Both the position numbers and the translations under genes were made by a program. 64,000 nucleotides of DNA from Rallus limicola (taxonomy: Eukaryota; Chordata; Aves; Gruiformes; Rallidae): NCBI GenBank assembly GCA_022605955.1, contig JAKCOZ010000007.1:33706991-33770990 (forward strand), in the 5' to 3' direction. Positions 48,653 to 62,880 of the stretch are shown here, one piece after another; position 1 is the stretch's first letter, and each line of letters begins with the position of its first letter. The notes beneath the pieces were generated by a model. That model did not search any database. It worked only from the letters and a program-made list of their open reading frames with translations, and was not told where the DNA came from.

Positions 48653-51600
48653 GAATATATGTATAAGGGTCTAGATAGGACATTGAGCAATGTTGGTTCA
48701 TATAGTTTTCACTCATGCAAACTTTGTGGAGTGCAGAAATGCATCTGAATTAATCCCAGAGATAATTTCTTCATTTTGATGAAACTAGATCAGCAGAAAT
48801 GTAAAGGAAATTAACTGCGGACGGCGTTGTCTGTAAATCTCAAGCAACTGGGTAACAATGTGCTATTTGGAGTTGGAAAGTGTAGCTGGCCTTTGGTAGC
48901 CTCCTCCTTCCCACCTGTTCTGCATACTGCTTAAATAGGAAGATGAATAATGAATCGGCCCTTTCAGGCTCTTTCAGGTTCTACCTCATCTGGAAAAGAA
49001 ACTGCAAGACTCATCAAGCACAAGGTAATAAAAACATGTGCAGACAGAAATACCCTGAGTCTACATAAGCTGATGTTGCTTCTACCATTTGGCTTGTGTA
49101 AAGATTCTTTAAATCCTCTTACAGTAAAAGGCTGTAGAGGAGTTTGCTGTTGGACTGATAAAAGCTTGCTGTCTCTTTTGTAACAAGCAGCAAAGCCGCG
49201 TTGCTGAGTCACCTTCGGTGTGAGCTCACTCTTCTTTTTCTTTGCCAAGCAGCAGGTGTCACAAGCCTTTTCTGATGCAACTGTCAGTAAGTGCTCTGCC
49301 GTCATCCACTGTCACTTGGCATCATGGGCAGAGATAGCTGATGATATGAAGGAGAGAGGGTCAGAATCTGGTACCAGAGTACAGACAAATTCAGAGAAAC
49401 ATTAACTCTTTGAGGAGAAGGAGCACAGCCCAAATTCAAGAGATGAGGTGGTGCAGAAAACAAAAGAAGAAAAGGAAAACTCTGCTGCAGGAACATTATT
49501 TTCTTTACCCTGGGCAGAGTTTTTGGCAAGTTTTGTGCAGCCAAGCACATTCTGTTCAGCTAAGCAAAGGCACAGACAAAAATAGACTACCCTACCAGGT
49601 GAATATTTGTACAAGCTCTTCTTGGATGAAATGCACTTGGAAGCAACACGGATCTGGGCTCTGGCCCAAATTAGACTACGATTCCATGTGCAGATATTCA
49701 GCGTGATACAGTGGCTCCAGTCACTCTTCATCAGATCAATGCCTTTCTCCACTGCTGGCTCGAAAAGCTGGCGATCAATACAGTCTGGGTAAGCCTGGTG
49801 GATCAGTATCCATGTAAGTGCATCTATCTCAGCTTTTTCAGGGGATGTTCATTCTAAGCATTTGAAAAAAGTGTAGTTTTTCCCTCTTTTATTTTGACCG
49901 TCCTTGGCTAAATATAGTCTAGATGCTCATGGAGACCATGTTCTTTTCTAGTTCACTGGCTAGAGAATATTGCCTCAGTAATGAATAATAAATGACTGAT
50001 AAAGCACCAAAAATTTTGGCCCAAAGTGAACACTATGTGATTTTATGAAAGTTTTCTCCTTCCACAAAGGTATTCAACCAGGGAAGCACATCTTTTATTA
50101 GGGCAGCACTTCGGGGGAAATGCATCCTCATGCCTAGGAGAATTTCTTGAAGAAGAGTTAAACCAGAAAGATTATATATAAGAGAGAAAGCAACCTGTGA
50201 GCCCTCACCCCTGAAAGGGAAATACAGATTTTCTAACTTCTTTTTGCCTCATATACAAACATGCATACATAACATGTGTATGTATATACAGTCCAGTGGT
50301 TCAAGTCCTTGTTCGTGTAGGACATATATCAATTTTTCATCAGAGACTACTTGTAGTAGCCTGACAAGGACTAGGTGCAGTAACCATCTTGCCTGTCCAG
50401 TGTAGCACCATTAAGCAAATACTATGACTCACTACGCAGCTTACAGGGAGATTATGTGCTTAGAGTGGGATTCAAAGCAGGTTGTTTTCTGAGCAGGGAG
50501 CTGCAGTGTGTAGCTAAGAGATAACCAGGAGAGAAATGTAGGGCATGGGTGGGCAGCAGCAGGATGCATGTCTCCTGAATCCACACTACTGATCCAGAGC
50601 TGTGGCGCTACGCCCAAGGTTACATGCTTACAACCAGGTTGGGGTTTTTTTGAGGACTCCACAAATCTAGTTTTCTTTGAAAAGGTGACAGGGTTTTTAT
50701 TATCACTTCATAATGTTCTTCCACCACCACTCTTCCAGAGTTCTCGGTGGCTGAAGGACTCACCCAGGATGCAAGTGATCCTGGTTCAAGTTCCTCCTTT
50801 AACTGGAGAAATGCTGTTAATTATCAGTAATTACCAGGCTGGCTTTGGGTTACCCTCCTGAGCTCTTGATGAAGCTGCACAGCTGTAGCAGACAATTTAA
50901 GAATTCCTGGGACAAAAAGCATGCACAAGCAGGCTGACTGTGGTCTCCTTGGAAGGGGGAGACTTGGGTATTTGTCACTGTCAGTTTAATAGATTTTCCT
51001 TGACACACTCACTGGATATAGCACACATATTTTGCTGATGGGACCAGATAGAAGCTTAGGTAGAATCTGATTTCTTTTGGCTGTCCTTGGAGAGAAATAA
51101 AACAGAGAATGAACATTTGCTAGATTACAGACTCTGTTGGTATTACCTTTATAACTTCATTTTCTGTTCTAGAAATAGCCTATCTATATCTGAAGAGGAC
51201 AGAAACTCTTTAAGCTCCTCCTGAAGCTGATCCAGCTGACAGTTCTTCACAGAAGTTTTGGTGGACATGTCTAATTCTCAAAGTAGTCTATAACATTTTT
51301 CTCTACTAAGAGCTTTGAGGATAAAAATGGGTTGTAGGATTCCTGTGCTTAGCCTTGATAAATAGATCCTACCTCTTCTCCAAAAATTCTAAGTCCTGTC
51401 AGTACCAAACACCAGAATATTTATGATCCAGCAGCGCTATGCTTCCCTATCCATTTGCTGCTGCTTTTCAAAACAGGAAACCTCTTCTCAATCCTTCACA
51501 TAGACTTTTGGCATAGACCCTTGCCCATGGCACTCTGTAAGTCTGCTGCCCCTGGGCAGATTTCTGCCATGGAGCACAAGTAAAGACCATTAAGTCCTTG

Positions 51601-54600
51601 TGTCCACCGTGGACTTGCTTACTCTATCCATTTCTTTGCTGCTGTAGTTCATCTCTTTGAAGCAGAAGATGCTGATCAGTAGAAGTATTTCAGTATTCCC
51701 CCATCCCTTTCAACAATTCCAGTTGACTTCTGACAGAAAAAATATTGCAGCCGGCTGTTTGCCTTGAGCCCCACACACCAAGCCAAGCCAAAATTAGTGC
51801 AGCGGTAAGACAGTGTGGATTGTTGTGTTAACTGCTGTCTACCCGTCATCCAGCTCCAGGGGTGTTTATTTCATGATAAGCCTGTGTTCATCTTTGCAGG
51901 GGTACCAACTCCAACAAACTGCTCCTGAAAGATGGTTTAAAATGACAGCAGTTCCAGTAAAAAAGTGGGACTAATGTAAAATGCTTTGTGAAGATAAACT
52001 TGGTTTACTGTTGCCTGGAGAGATTCCTTGCCTGAATTACTGTATTTTGAATCATTTTGAATATGACTGCAAAACTTTGCTTAAGCAGCACTCCTTTCCT
52101 GTTATTCTTGTTTACATCTGTTCACTGTAGTAATGGATATTTTTTGGCTTCCAGCAGTTATGCAGCATGACACTTGGCGGATAGATGTCTGTGCGTGCAA
52201 TAGCTACTGTTTTTTGAAGACTCATTTGGCCCTTGTCCCCTCTGGGTGAGACAAAAATATAAATATATCGCTGTAAACTGCTTGCCAGCCTTTCACTGCT
52301 ACTGTTACCTTTCTGAATGACATTGCTTATGCTTCAGCTCTGCTCTGAACTGAACTTGTTTAGAAAAATTTAAAGGATTTGATTTTAAGCCTGAAATTTA
52401 TTGTGTGCATGCTTGCTGAATGACAAGTTGTGCTTCTATCTAGTCAACAGCGTATCTGTCCTTTGTAAGTAGCATGCTGTTCATATGTGATACAATTATT
52501 TCCACTAACTGCTCAAAATCCAACTGATCACTCTCACAGCCATAAATGAATCTGTTTGACAACCTGTTCTCTGCACAGTAGGTAGTCTTCCACCCGCCAG
52601 CTAATTTATCATTGCATCTGCCTTGCTCTGCCAAGGGATATGTTCCAATGCATTTATTCTCCTTCTAAAAGCTTGTGACTGGGCATTATCTTGGGAGGAG
52701 AGACACATAGAAGAACAAAAATTTTATGATGTATCCTTCTGTCTTTATGAAACTCTTGCTCGCAGCGTCTCAAAGAGTTCTCCTCCCTCAGCTGCTTTTG
52801 TTCCCTTTTACAAGCTGTACTTCCCAGTAACTGCAGAGACCCTCAGGAGCCCAGCTGGGTGGCCCCAGCTAAAGGAGAATATTTCTCAGTGTTGGTGAGA
52901 AGTGCTTAATTGATATTAACATGGATGGAAGTGGTCTGCTCAGCCATAGGGCAGACGTCATTTGGTACATTTTCCTTCCCTCTAATGGTATAGTGCTCAT
53001 GCAACCTGAAAGGACCATCTGCAGATCTTTGAGATTAGTGCAGGCCTGTTTATTGTTTGGCTTTTCTGTTGGTTTCCTATCTGTCTGGATCTGCTATGCT
53101 AATCACTTTGATATATGAATGTCAAGGTTGCCTAGATATCCCAGCAAGCAGCAGATTTTTCAGCATGCATTTATTCCTAATTTAAAATAAGTTCAAGAAC
53201 TTGCTGAACTGAGCAGCCACCACAGTGGGAAGGCCTTCATCACCCAGACTGCCTGATACAAGCTTTTCTGCCATGCTGCTAAGTAGTGTTTTAGCAGTCT
53301 GAAGTCTTCAACAGTTTGCATTATTTTGTTATTAATTTTACTTTTATTTTCCTCAGGACTCAGAGTTCAGGTTCAAGACCTTTCCTGACACATCTTTTCC
53401 CAGTTCAAGCTGAAGGTATGTGTCTGATTCACAGAAAGACAGAAAAGTTCATAGATGATGGCAAGGGGTCAAAATAGTAGGCATCACTTGCGAGTTGAGG
53501 CTATTTTTTTGATCCCCTGTAAAATCTGGGTCTTCACTCTCTGGTAATAGGATCTCCTATGTTTTAGCCTTCTCTCGTCACGTACATAGGAGGATTAACA
53601 CTGCCAGAAGGGAAATTGAAGATGCCACTCATAAGAATGGACAGGGCAGTAACTTATCAATAACAGTATCGTCCTTTCACCTAACTGACTCTAACGCAGA
53701 GACATGTCTTGTTTCTATTAATATTTCATAGAACCAGCTGGTACTACTACATCCAGCCAGTCCCAATGAACTTCATTTCAGCCTTTTTATTAGCTTATAA
53801 ATGTGATAGGGTTGATGGATACCATTTAATGGAACGCTTTCCACCCTGCTCCCCCTCCCTTCCCACTCTGAAAAGTCTGACATTCATAAATTGAGGAGGT
53901 CAGTAATTTGCATCCAGCTGAGTGGCTGTCTGGCTTTAATGAGATGATTTGTAACCATAAGCACTGCACTGCAGTGGCGTCTGGTACAGGGGGAAGAGGA
54001 GCACGTATGCATACTCCAGCTGAGATGAGGGAGAGGTGCTGTGAGGGAGGAAAAGCACATGGATCAGAAAACAGAAGCAGGGCTGGAATGACATAAGGAG
54101 CTCCATTAAATGTAATACAATAACGTTGGCCTGGATAGCATAAGAAGAACCAGTGGCTGGCTGATGCAAGCCAGTGAAACTCCTGTTACATAGGTCAGCA
54201 GGCAGCTTGTAGGATTGCTCTTATCCAGAGGTCTTCCGAGTAGCTGAAAATAACAGGTTCATTTTTGCCAGCTTTAAGCTCTCAGTGCCCTTATTGCACA
54301 GCTCTGTCATTCCTCTCCCAATCCTTATATAACAAAAACCCCCTCCCAGACCAGGAAGATGCTGCAGGGGCTAAGGATGTTATATGTTGTATAGTTGGCA
54401 CGTTCCCCATCAGCTATATTTTCAGCCTGCTTTCCTAAAAAAGTGGATCATTCTGTGTGTGTGTGTTCTTCCTCCATCTGATGCATTTTTAACCCACCGG
54501 CTCTTTTAATTTCAGTCACACAAAGCAGTAGCAAATTCCTGCAAGTCTCAGGCAGGCAGGTAGGAGAGAGAAGATGACTATTAATCCTTTCACTGGGGGA

Positions 54601-57600
54601 AAGACTCAGAAGAGAATTCTTCTGGGACAGAAAGATTTTTATTTCCCTGGCTTTGATAAAAGCTTTGCTTGGCATCTGTTTCAGATCAGACAACCACAAA
54701 TCTCACCACAGGCACAAATCCATAGGAAACCAAGCTGCACTAGCTCTCCTGCGCACACAATTACTTTCTCTGGCTAACTATGAGACTTTTGCACCTCCAA
54801 AAGACTATCTTTCCCTTGTCTCCAGGGTTCCTCCCTTCTGTAGTAGCAATTCTCTGGGATCCTCACGCGATATTTGATCATTAGGAGTCCCGGCTGTAGA
54901 GGACTATGTTTCTTTAACCATGTCTCCAGCTGCCTTGACTTATTTGCAGCAGCCCAGCTGGACCAGCGTAGTTTTTCTTACAGCTGCCATGGAGTAGCTT
55001 GCATCAGCTTTATGGTTTCTATTTTTAATTCATTACTTATTTTACATTACAAAAACTAAAAAGGCCAAGAGTACGAACTGATCTGCTCTGCTACAATCCC
55101 CTTCCAAGGAGAACATGCTGAAGGGAGGCAGGGGGGCTACTGCTTTGTCCTAACCCTGTGCAGTTTTTGGTGCATGATGATGTTCAGCCCAAAGCCCACG
55201 TATGAGGGCCTGCATCTCTGGCACAGCCTGAAGTCCAGTCAATTTGTGAGGAACAGCCATGCCCACCACAGGCCCCCCTCCCTTCCTTTGTCAGTTTGTA
55301 TCAGGTGGCATTAGGCCCTAGTTCATCTCACCTTTCTCAGTCATGACCTCACATCCCCTTCCTCATCTGCCCCTGGAGCACAAACATCCTTCCTTCCAGG
55401 CAACAAAGAGCTTTTCTCTCCCCCTGTCCCAAGCTCCTTCAGTAAAGCATACATGCTTCGTGTGCTTCCTTCCCTGCAGATGTTTGTAACTGCAACATAA
55501 CCCCTTCCTCCCCTTCCCTGGGGAGACATGTTACCTCTATGTTAAGTAACAGAGATTTAAGTTGCAGGGATGTGTGGGTGGCCTTCAGAAAGCATGCCAG
55601 TAAGATGTTTCTCAACCAGATTTTTAGTTCCAACAGAAAAAGAAGAACAACACAGCTCTACTTAGCAAGCAATAACAATAGTCTACCTTCCTTTGGGACA
55701 GGAGGTGCCTTCAATCACTCCAGGGAAAAAGCTTCCTCTGGGTAAGATGAGTATCCTTGTAGAAGGATCTTTTTGAAAAAAAGTCCTATCCAGGAAGCAG
55801 GTCCCCCAACTTCTCTACCTATTCCAGCTGTAAGCTGACAGTATCTCTCATAGCTTTTTCACAGCAAGACCAATTGCTTTGCAAGATCCTTAAAAAGTAC
55901 CCATCTACTGTGCTATTTAAGCAATGTATCATCTGTCAGAAAGGAATTAGTTTGAGGATAGTCTTAATGTTAAGAAGAACATAAATAAAGTGTAGATGGA
56001 ACAGAGAACTGTGAGGGGGAAATGAATTTCCACTGTTCCTCTAATGTACACTGTCTCCTCTTTGTCTAGCAAGTATCCCACAGACGATCACCTCTCAGCC
56101 AGCAGTGTACTTTTGTGTAGTCATTCAAGCTAAGAAAAACGTTGAAACATTCATCGGTGCTGTTCTATTATTTTCCCAATCATGTTTCCTTGATTTGACT
56201 TGTCCTGTCCCTTTGATCAATAGCAGACATCACCTAGCATGAGACATGTTTTTGGATTGATTTAGATTGCTTACTAGTACCAACTTCTAAATCACTTTGC
56301 TGAGCTTCCTCTGATGTTGTTAGCACTGGATATGGTCTTAGGCTGGGGTTTTCAAAGGAACACAACAACTGAGGAGTCCAAAACACTTAGAGCTCTCCAT
56401 TCCCTTTTGAAAATCATGGGCAAGCGTGCAAGAAATTTACTTGCTTTCAATTACAATGTTTTCAAGCCCTTTAAGGTGCACATAGCTGCTTTATGGGCTT
56501 TTCAGATGTGCCTCTCAGAAGTTGTGTATTTGGAAATCCTCTTAGAAGCAATTCGGCATCTTTGCTTACCTAAATTCCTTTAAAACCTGACTCAGCATCC
56601 TGTGATACTCCTCTGTGTGTGTGAGAGCAACAGCATAAAGAGTGGGCTCTCAGTGAATGACAGATGCTGTGTGAATGTGTGGAATACAAGCCAAATCCCA
56701 TATGCAAAGGCTCATATGTAACAGTCATATAACCCAGCCATCCGTTTCTTCAGCCGTTGTGACAGTAAAACTGTCATTTCCTAGCTCAAGAGTCTCGGTC
56801 ACATCCTTACCCTTGATACATACTCAGGGAAAAGGTAGGATTCATGAGGCAAATGAAAGTGTGATTCAGGAACTACATTAACTAAAGGAATTAAAATGAT
56901 CCCAGCAGTAGCTTCTGTCTATTTTGATATTTGGAATGGATAGCTGGAGTTCCTCACATAATTTAGGTTACATTGCCATTTTCCAGGAAAAATCCAGTCT
57001 GGATTCAGTTTGCATAAATAGGAACTTCAAAACCAAAGTTTAAAACACCTCATTCCATTCTTGCCAACTTCCAGCTGAAGGATATTTCTGATCATGAATT
57101 GTAATGGTGGAAAATATTGACTGATTCAATCAGTGCAAGCGTGAGACAGACAGACACATAGACCATTTCCGAGGAGATATATCCTGTTTCCTATGACAGG
57201 CAGCTTTCTTATTAAAATTATCCCTGTATATACATTCTTTATTCAAGCATGAAGTGTTCATTACAAGTCTCTACATAAATAATGTACACTTAAAATGGTT
57301 CCCTCTGCCATAAATATTGACCTTGGTTAATAATTGACTATGGGATTATATGTCTGCTCCCCATAAACATTACTGACTGAGGCTCCTGCCTCTTCCCATC
57401 GGGTTTCTTTCCTTTCACTCCTGTAATTTTTAGTGAAGTTATACTGATAACCATCAGCGTAATGATGACACAGATTCGGACCAGAATATATAATAAACAC
57501 TCTCCCTCTCTCAGGTCATTGCTCAGTGTCCCCAGTCATTTCACTGGAAAGTGTGAAAAAAACCCCAAAACCTTCTGAATTCACTTTATAGTTTAATCTG

Positions 57601-59310
57601 TGATTTTTCTCTGGGTGCTTCTGTAATCCTTGTCCATTTCTGCTTTAACCTTTAGTTAACATTATTCAAATAAGACATGTCTATCTGTCATTTTGTGAAG
57701 CTGGTTCATGAAAAGCATTGAAAAGAGCAGAATATGGACAAAATTTACTAGTTGAAATGCAGTGGAGCCAAGGCACTCCTGGTATATGAGGCTTCATAGC
57801 TTCACGCTTGACAAATCTGTACTGCCCATGCTGAGCACTTGCAATATTCTACACATTCATGAAGGAAGAAAAACTGAACAACAGAAAAATCGTGCCTGGC
57901 AGAGATAAGGTTTATAATGTCAATTGTGGCCGTGGCTCCTGAATAGCTTGTGCCTCTACAGGCCCTTACTCCACAGCCTTTAGGCTGGACATGCAGTTAA
58001 AATGACTCATACCTCATACATCAACATACCTTAGCTATCTAGAATGAGTTGCCCATAGAGATTTGCCTGGGCCTTGTACATTGGATGAAAACTGCATGCT
58101 AAGATAAAATGTGCCGAATATGTGCCACCATATCCATGGTATTCAGGTGCCAAGGAGCAGTGAGGAAAAGTCTTTGCAACAGCCTGAACATATTTCATCA
58201 GTATGTTTAATGTTCTAAGTTCTGATAGGACTTTCCTCTTTTGGACATTCTGCAAATATGTGTCTCTTAAAATGTTGTTCCTGCAGTTCCCAACTATTCC
58301 CTTTCCTCTGGTGACACAGTTATAGCCACTCTATGTTGGAGCTGAGAAAACTCTGTATCTTCTGCTCCTAGCCCTATGGCTTCTTGCTCTGAAAGAGAGA
58401 TATGGAGGATGCTGTCCAAAAAGCAACATCTATATATGGAGACAGTGAATACACAATGAGGTAAGAGATGGTGACCAAAATGTGCAGCATTGTTTGTGAG
58501 TCCTTAAGGACCAATAAAAAATAATAGAACTGCAACTGTAAATAGCTTATTACAAACATCCAATTTCTATGCTTGGAATTCAGGACTCTGTCCAGACCAT
58601 AAAATTAATCCTCATTGCCTGCTGGACCTTGGAAGCTGGGCCCTTCTGCCAAAGGTCACTCAGTTCTCAGCGGTGGCATCAGTACCAATTTGTTTCAGCT
58701 CTGTGCATAAACATTTGCTGCGCTTGGTTACCAGTTGGGATTGCATGAAGGACACTGGAAAGAAGGGGCAAAGTGCCACAGCCGATTCATAGCTAAGAAT
58801 TTCACCTTAAGGAAAGGCACGTAAAAGGATCTAGGTACTAAACCTTACTTATCCGGTGATGGTTAGTAGAAGGAAAATGACAAAAAGATATTACCTTCGG
58901 CTAACACTGGAAATTATTGGTGAAGGAATGATGAGAATTTGTAGTCACAGTTGAGGATAGATGTGGTAAAATACGGTTTATATTCAATAACTACTGGTTT
59001 TAATTTTTACTATGCCAATAATAATAATATTTCTAATACTTTTTCAAGTATTTTGGAATTTTAATTATTATTATATATTAGTCAAGAATATTTAGAAATG
59101 CTTAAAGTGGCCACACTGATCTGCTGTTTTATTTGTTTCATAAATTTCCACTCATGTAACATGCAAAGGTGTGGTAATCTGACCTGTGAGAGGAATAAAC
59201 CAATAGCCCCTTCTTACTTCTCTCATGGATCATCATGTAACTCCCTAATCAAACTTTCAATTTAAAATTCTACTGCAAACAATGTTTAACATGGTTCTAT
59301 GGACAATTCC
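48653..59310. other. Unique non-coding DNA, about 10.7 kb
   Basis: The longest stretch without a recognised mobile element. No exon or RNA gene is identified. It contains a short (TG)n at 54454-54466, and the block at 57150-57500 resembles a conserved element. Frames of up to 116 codons (for example 49402-49752 on the minus strand) overlap others on the opposite strand and have no domain. Confidence 0.6.
54454..54466. repeat. Short (TG)n run
   Basis: Six TG dinucleotides. This is the only uninterrupted dinucleotide microsatellite of this kind noticed in the window. Confidence 0.85.
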
Positions 59311-59618
59311 ATAGAAACATAGTATATATTGGGTTGAAGTCATCTAGATTAACCTCCCTGCAGTAAGCAGGGACATCTTCACTGATCAGGTTGCCCAGAG
59401 CCCCATCAAGCCTGACCTTTAATATCTCCAGGGATGGGGTCTCCACTACCTCTCTGGGCAACCTGTTCCAGTGATACACCACCCCCATTTGGAAGAATTT
59501 TTTCCTAATATCCAACCTAAATCTCCCCTTTTCTAGTTTAAAGCCATCACCCCTTGTCCTATTGCTACATGCCCTTGTGAACAGCTCTTTCCCAGCTTTT
59601 CTATAGGCACCTTCTGGG
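59311..59618 (-). mobile_element. CR1 LINE 3' fragment
   Basis: Minus-strand copy of 308 bp. It has a 'ATAGAAACATAGTATATATTG' tail with a decayed 3' end, then 'GTTGCCCAGAGCCCCATCAAG', 'CTCTGGGCAACCTGTTCCAG' and 'TCCTAATATCCAACCTAAATC'. In its own direction the frame at 59626-59297 reads [37 protein letters not shown] and LISEDVPAYC without a stop. The frame is therefore open through the whole C-terminal block, suggesting modest age. The canonical 'CTAGTCCAACC' is altered to 'CTAGATTAACC'. Confidence 0.93.
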
Positions 59619-60450
59619 ACTTTCACATTAGCAAGTATATAACATAGTCCCTAAAGGAATAAAAGGGATGTAGATATGTAGATATGTCCTCCTGAATTAA
59701 ACAAATTTGTTGCTAACACCACAATCTCTTGATAAGACATTTTGCTTCCCAGTGTTGTCTTAGGTAGTAAAAACCTGTTACTGAACAAACAAGTATAAAT
59801 TAGACAATGTCTAACTGCACAGCTGTCATGCTCTTAGAGCAAAGATGAGATGTCTTGCCCCATACCCCCATACCCTAAGAGCACAAAACCAGCCAAAGAC
59901 TCTGTCAAGATTCAGCATAAGGTGACAGTGTGGCCTTCAGAAATGAGACTGAAGGCACAGACATGCCTGATGTGTCCTGGCCAGCGAGTGGGCTGCTCTA
60001 ACACAAATCCACATGCTGAAGTGCACTTTGTCTCCAGGCTGCTGGGAGCCTGTGCCTCTGGCTGTGCCAAAATGGGCTGATATTAATGCAACTGCTGCTC
60101 CTCATCAGACAACAAAACAAGGTAGACACTCATACCAGCTGTTGTGAAGCCCAAGTGTTAGCAGCCTTCCTCAGCGTTGATGATGCAGAGTGTTTGTCAG
60201 TAGCAAAGAATGAATGTGATTATTTTCACATTCAGTTTAACCCGCAACATCAACACCAAGTGGGAAATGGATGAAAAACTCAAGGGTGCTCTTATTAGTC
60301 GATTATTGGAATTACATTTTTACACCAGCAATCTGTGTTCCCTGGTTGCTTGACAGATACTTAGTAGACAATTTCAAACTGTCCCTGCACAAGGTACCAG
60401 GTACAGTCCCATCCTAGTTGGTACAATGCAAGGCCACACACCAAGTGTGT
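59619..60450. other. Spacer between head-to-head CR1 copies
   Basis: 832 bp of unique DNA between the 5' ends of two CR1 fragments in opposite orientation. Frames at 59850-60080 and 60086-60274 look like chance. No other feature is seen. Confidence 0.55.
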
Positions 60451-61002
60451 TTTCTCCCATCTACTCTGGCCTGATCAGGCCCCACCTGGAGTATTGTGTC
60501 CAGTTCTGGGCTCCCTGGTATAAAAAAGGCAGGGATCTCCTGGAGAGAGTCCAGAAGAGGCTATGAGATGATTAAGGACCTGGAGCATCTCCCCTACAAG
60601 GACAGACTGAAAGAACTGGGGGCTGTTCAGCCGTGAGAAAAGAAAGCTAAGAAGGGACCTTATTAATGTTTAGAAATATCTCAAGTGCAGGACACAGGGA
60701 GAAATAGCCAGCCCCTTTTCAGTGGTCTGTGGAGACAGGACAAGGGGCAATGGCTTCAAGTTGGAGCACAGGAAGTTCTGCACCAACATATGGAAGAACT
60801 TTTACACAGAGAGGGTGACAGAGCACTGGAATAGGCTGCCCAGGGGGGTTGTGGACTCTCCTTCTCTGGAGATATTCAAGACCTGTCTGGATGCCTACCT
60901 GTGTGACCTGTCCTAGGGAATGTGCTTTGGCAGGGGTGTTGGACTTGATGATCTCTTGAGATCCCTTCCAACCCATACGACTCTGTGATTCGCTGATTCT
61001 GT
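60451..61002 (+). mobile_element. CR1 LINE fragment, ORF2 C-terminus with intact tail
   Basis: A 552-bp plus-strand CR1. Blocks in order: 'CTACTCTGGCCTGATCAGGC', 'CCTGGAGTATTGTGTCCAGT', 'CTGGAGAGAGTCCAGAAGAGG', 'GACCTGGAGCATCTCCCCTA', 'AGGACAAGGGGCAATGGC' and 'TTCTCTGGAGATATTCAAGA'. The tail is 'CCTTCCAACCCATACGACTC' followed by TGTGATTC units. At 60737-60900 it reads TRGNGFKLEHRKFC, NFYTERVTEHWNRLPRG and SPSLEIFKTCLDAYL without a stop. Upstream, single-base changes break the frame (TGA near 60564 and near 60634). It belongs to the same 'EHRKF' family as the copies at 11777 and 47565, and is one of the better-preserved copies here. Confidence 0.95.
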
Positions 61003-61210
61003 ATCTGCTCACTTAAGAGAGAACACCTCTTCTGACACCCCTAGGCTCCAACAAAGAAAAGGTGGTTCCTCTTGAAGGTGTTATTTTATAACAGGAACCT
61101 AAAAACATCCATCTGAGTTGCAGTTTGAACTACCTCTTTGCAGGGCTGGAGTGAGAATGCAGAGTCAGGCTCCTCTTATAGCTCTTATAAAAGTGGGCAC
61201 TACAGAGAAG

Positions 61211-61253
61211 TCCCTTTTCCTTTCAGCCTCTCTCTTCTCCCTCTCTCTCCCTT
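61211..61253. repeat. Polypyrimidine (CT-rich) tract
   Basis: About 43 bases almost wholly C and T, with CTCTCT runs. It could act as a splice-acceptor tract, but I see no exon after it. Confidence 0.7.
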
Positions 61254-62049
61254 GGTCTGTGAGTTGAGGAAGGTCTGTCTCATCCTTCTTGTATGTGGAG
61301 TGCCCTGCAAAATATGGTCCTGATCTCATCTGCGGTTTCCCGGCTTTATTATAGGACAGAGAAACAATGGGCATTTTATTACCCTGAGTGTATAATTTCT
61401 GTTTGAATTCTCCCTCAGCATGGCGTTCTGACTCCAGGCTTGCTGAAAAAGGCTTGCACAGTAATTAAAAGATTGTTAATATTACTAATGCTGTTCTGAG
61501 CCTAATTCCACATCAAAATACTGCTGGGCTTTTGGGGCCATTTTAAACATCTAAGTATTCTCCCACTTCAAATTCAGCTTCTGTGCTTCCCCTCCACAGT
61601 GGATCAAACCAAGGGCCTGAATCCAACCATACTCTGAATGAAGCTCCAGATTGTATAGCTTCAAGTCATCTTCCTATGGATAAAATTGCATGCTGCAGTG
61701 CTTTGTCTAACAGACGTCCTTGATCAACTACTGTTGTGCTATGTCATGCAGAAATGCAATAAAATGAACCTTCCCAGTTGGTTTATAATTTACACTTATT
61801 GCAGCCCCAACAATTCATACCCTGGAGATAAAACTGGTGAGCCCCACTTCCCAACAGAAATTAACCCCAAGCAGAGCTTAGAAAGACATTCACACTGTGA
61901 CCCAAAATATGGCTCTCACCAGAGACCTCCATTGTATTTCTACAATCTATGGTACCACTTTGTCTGCTGTTCCCTGCTTTTAGAGGCAGGAAATGCAACC
62001 TGCAGCTCTCAAAGTCAAGGTAAAATTTTTCTGCCCACCAGGGGCAGGG

Positions 62050-62070
62050 TTTTTTTTTTAAAAAAAAAAA
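62050..62070. repeat. T10-A11 palindromic run
   Basis: Ten T are directly followed by eleven A, a self-complementary run, then CAAAACAAAG. Confidence 0.95.
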
Positions 62071-62880
62071 CAAAACAAAGAGCTAATCAGCACAGTGACG
62101 ATCTGATTTCCATAAAAACTCAGTTCCTGTTTTGGCACAGAGCTAAGTGGCTAGAAGTCCTAAGGACTGTATACTGGTTTCTGGTTTCTTTCAAAATTTG
62201 TCATAGTGGGAGCTGCTGGATGGTGAACACTTATGACAATCTGCCCTTGTATAGGCAATGTTAGCAAAAAGTTTGGCACCTGGTGCTTAACTATGGTGAG
62301 GGTGTGAATATGGGCGTTCATCACCAAAATCAGAGATTTTGTCAGTTGAAAACCAAGATTGGAATTGATAGTTTGGACAGGTGTAGTAAAGTTTTTTGGA
62401 GGTTTTTCACATTGCTGCTACAATGTAAGGATCATCTGACTCAGAGTTCCACAAACAGGTTACCCCAATGTCTAGCCCATCAGGGGACTCATGGCGGGTT
62501 GTAAAAGCGGCTCAGCCTTGGATTGACTTGAGGCCCCATCTCCTCAGAAACAACTCACAGGGAGCTGTGCAGATAGCTCAGACCTGAGTTGTCCCGTAAA
62601 CTCAGGCTGGACAGGGCAGCGCTGCATAATTCTACCAACCAAAACCTGGGTTGAGCCTTGAATTCCTTCAACAAACAACTTGCCTTGAGTGCTGATCAAG
62701 CCGCTATTCAGCTGCTTGGCAGTGAGATAAAGGCAAGCCGAGGGTCATTTGGTTTCAATAGGCCCAGACAATGCAAAGATGTGCAACAGATAGGGAGCAA
62801 GATAAGGGGAACACTGCTAATGGCAGACATGGAAGGTGGCATTGTCCAACACAGTCCCGCCCACTGTCATGTAGGTCAGA

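Larger units (their letters stand above)
61003..62722. other. Unique non-coding DNA
   Basis: No gene is recognised. It holds a CT-rich tract at 61211-61253 and a T10-A11 palindromic run at 62050-62070. The longest open frame of the window (192 codons, 61686-62264, +) lies here. It crosses the A-run, has no domain or signal sequence and I judge it to be chance. Confidence 0.55.

Noticed and set aside
61686..62264. 192-codon open frame, the longest in the window
   Set aside because: It crosses a T10-A11 run, has no recognisable domain, repeat or signal sequence, no clear start context or splice sites, and overlaps a 70-codon frame on the other strand. In 64 kb of AT-rich DNA one such frame can occur by chance.
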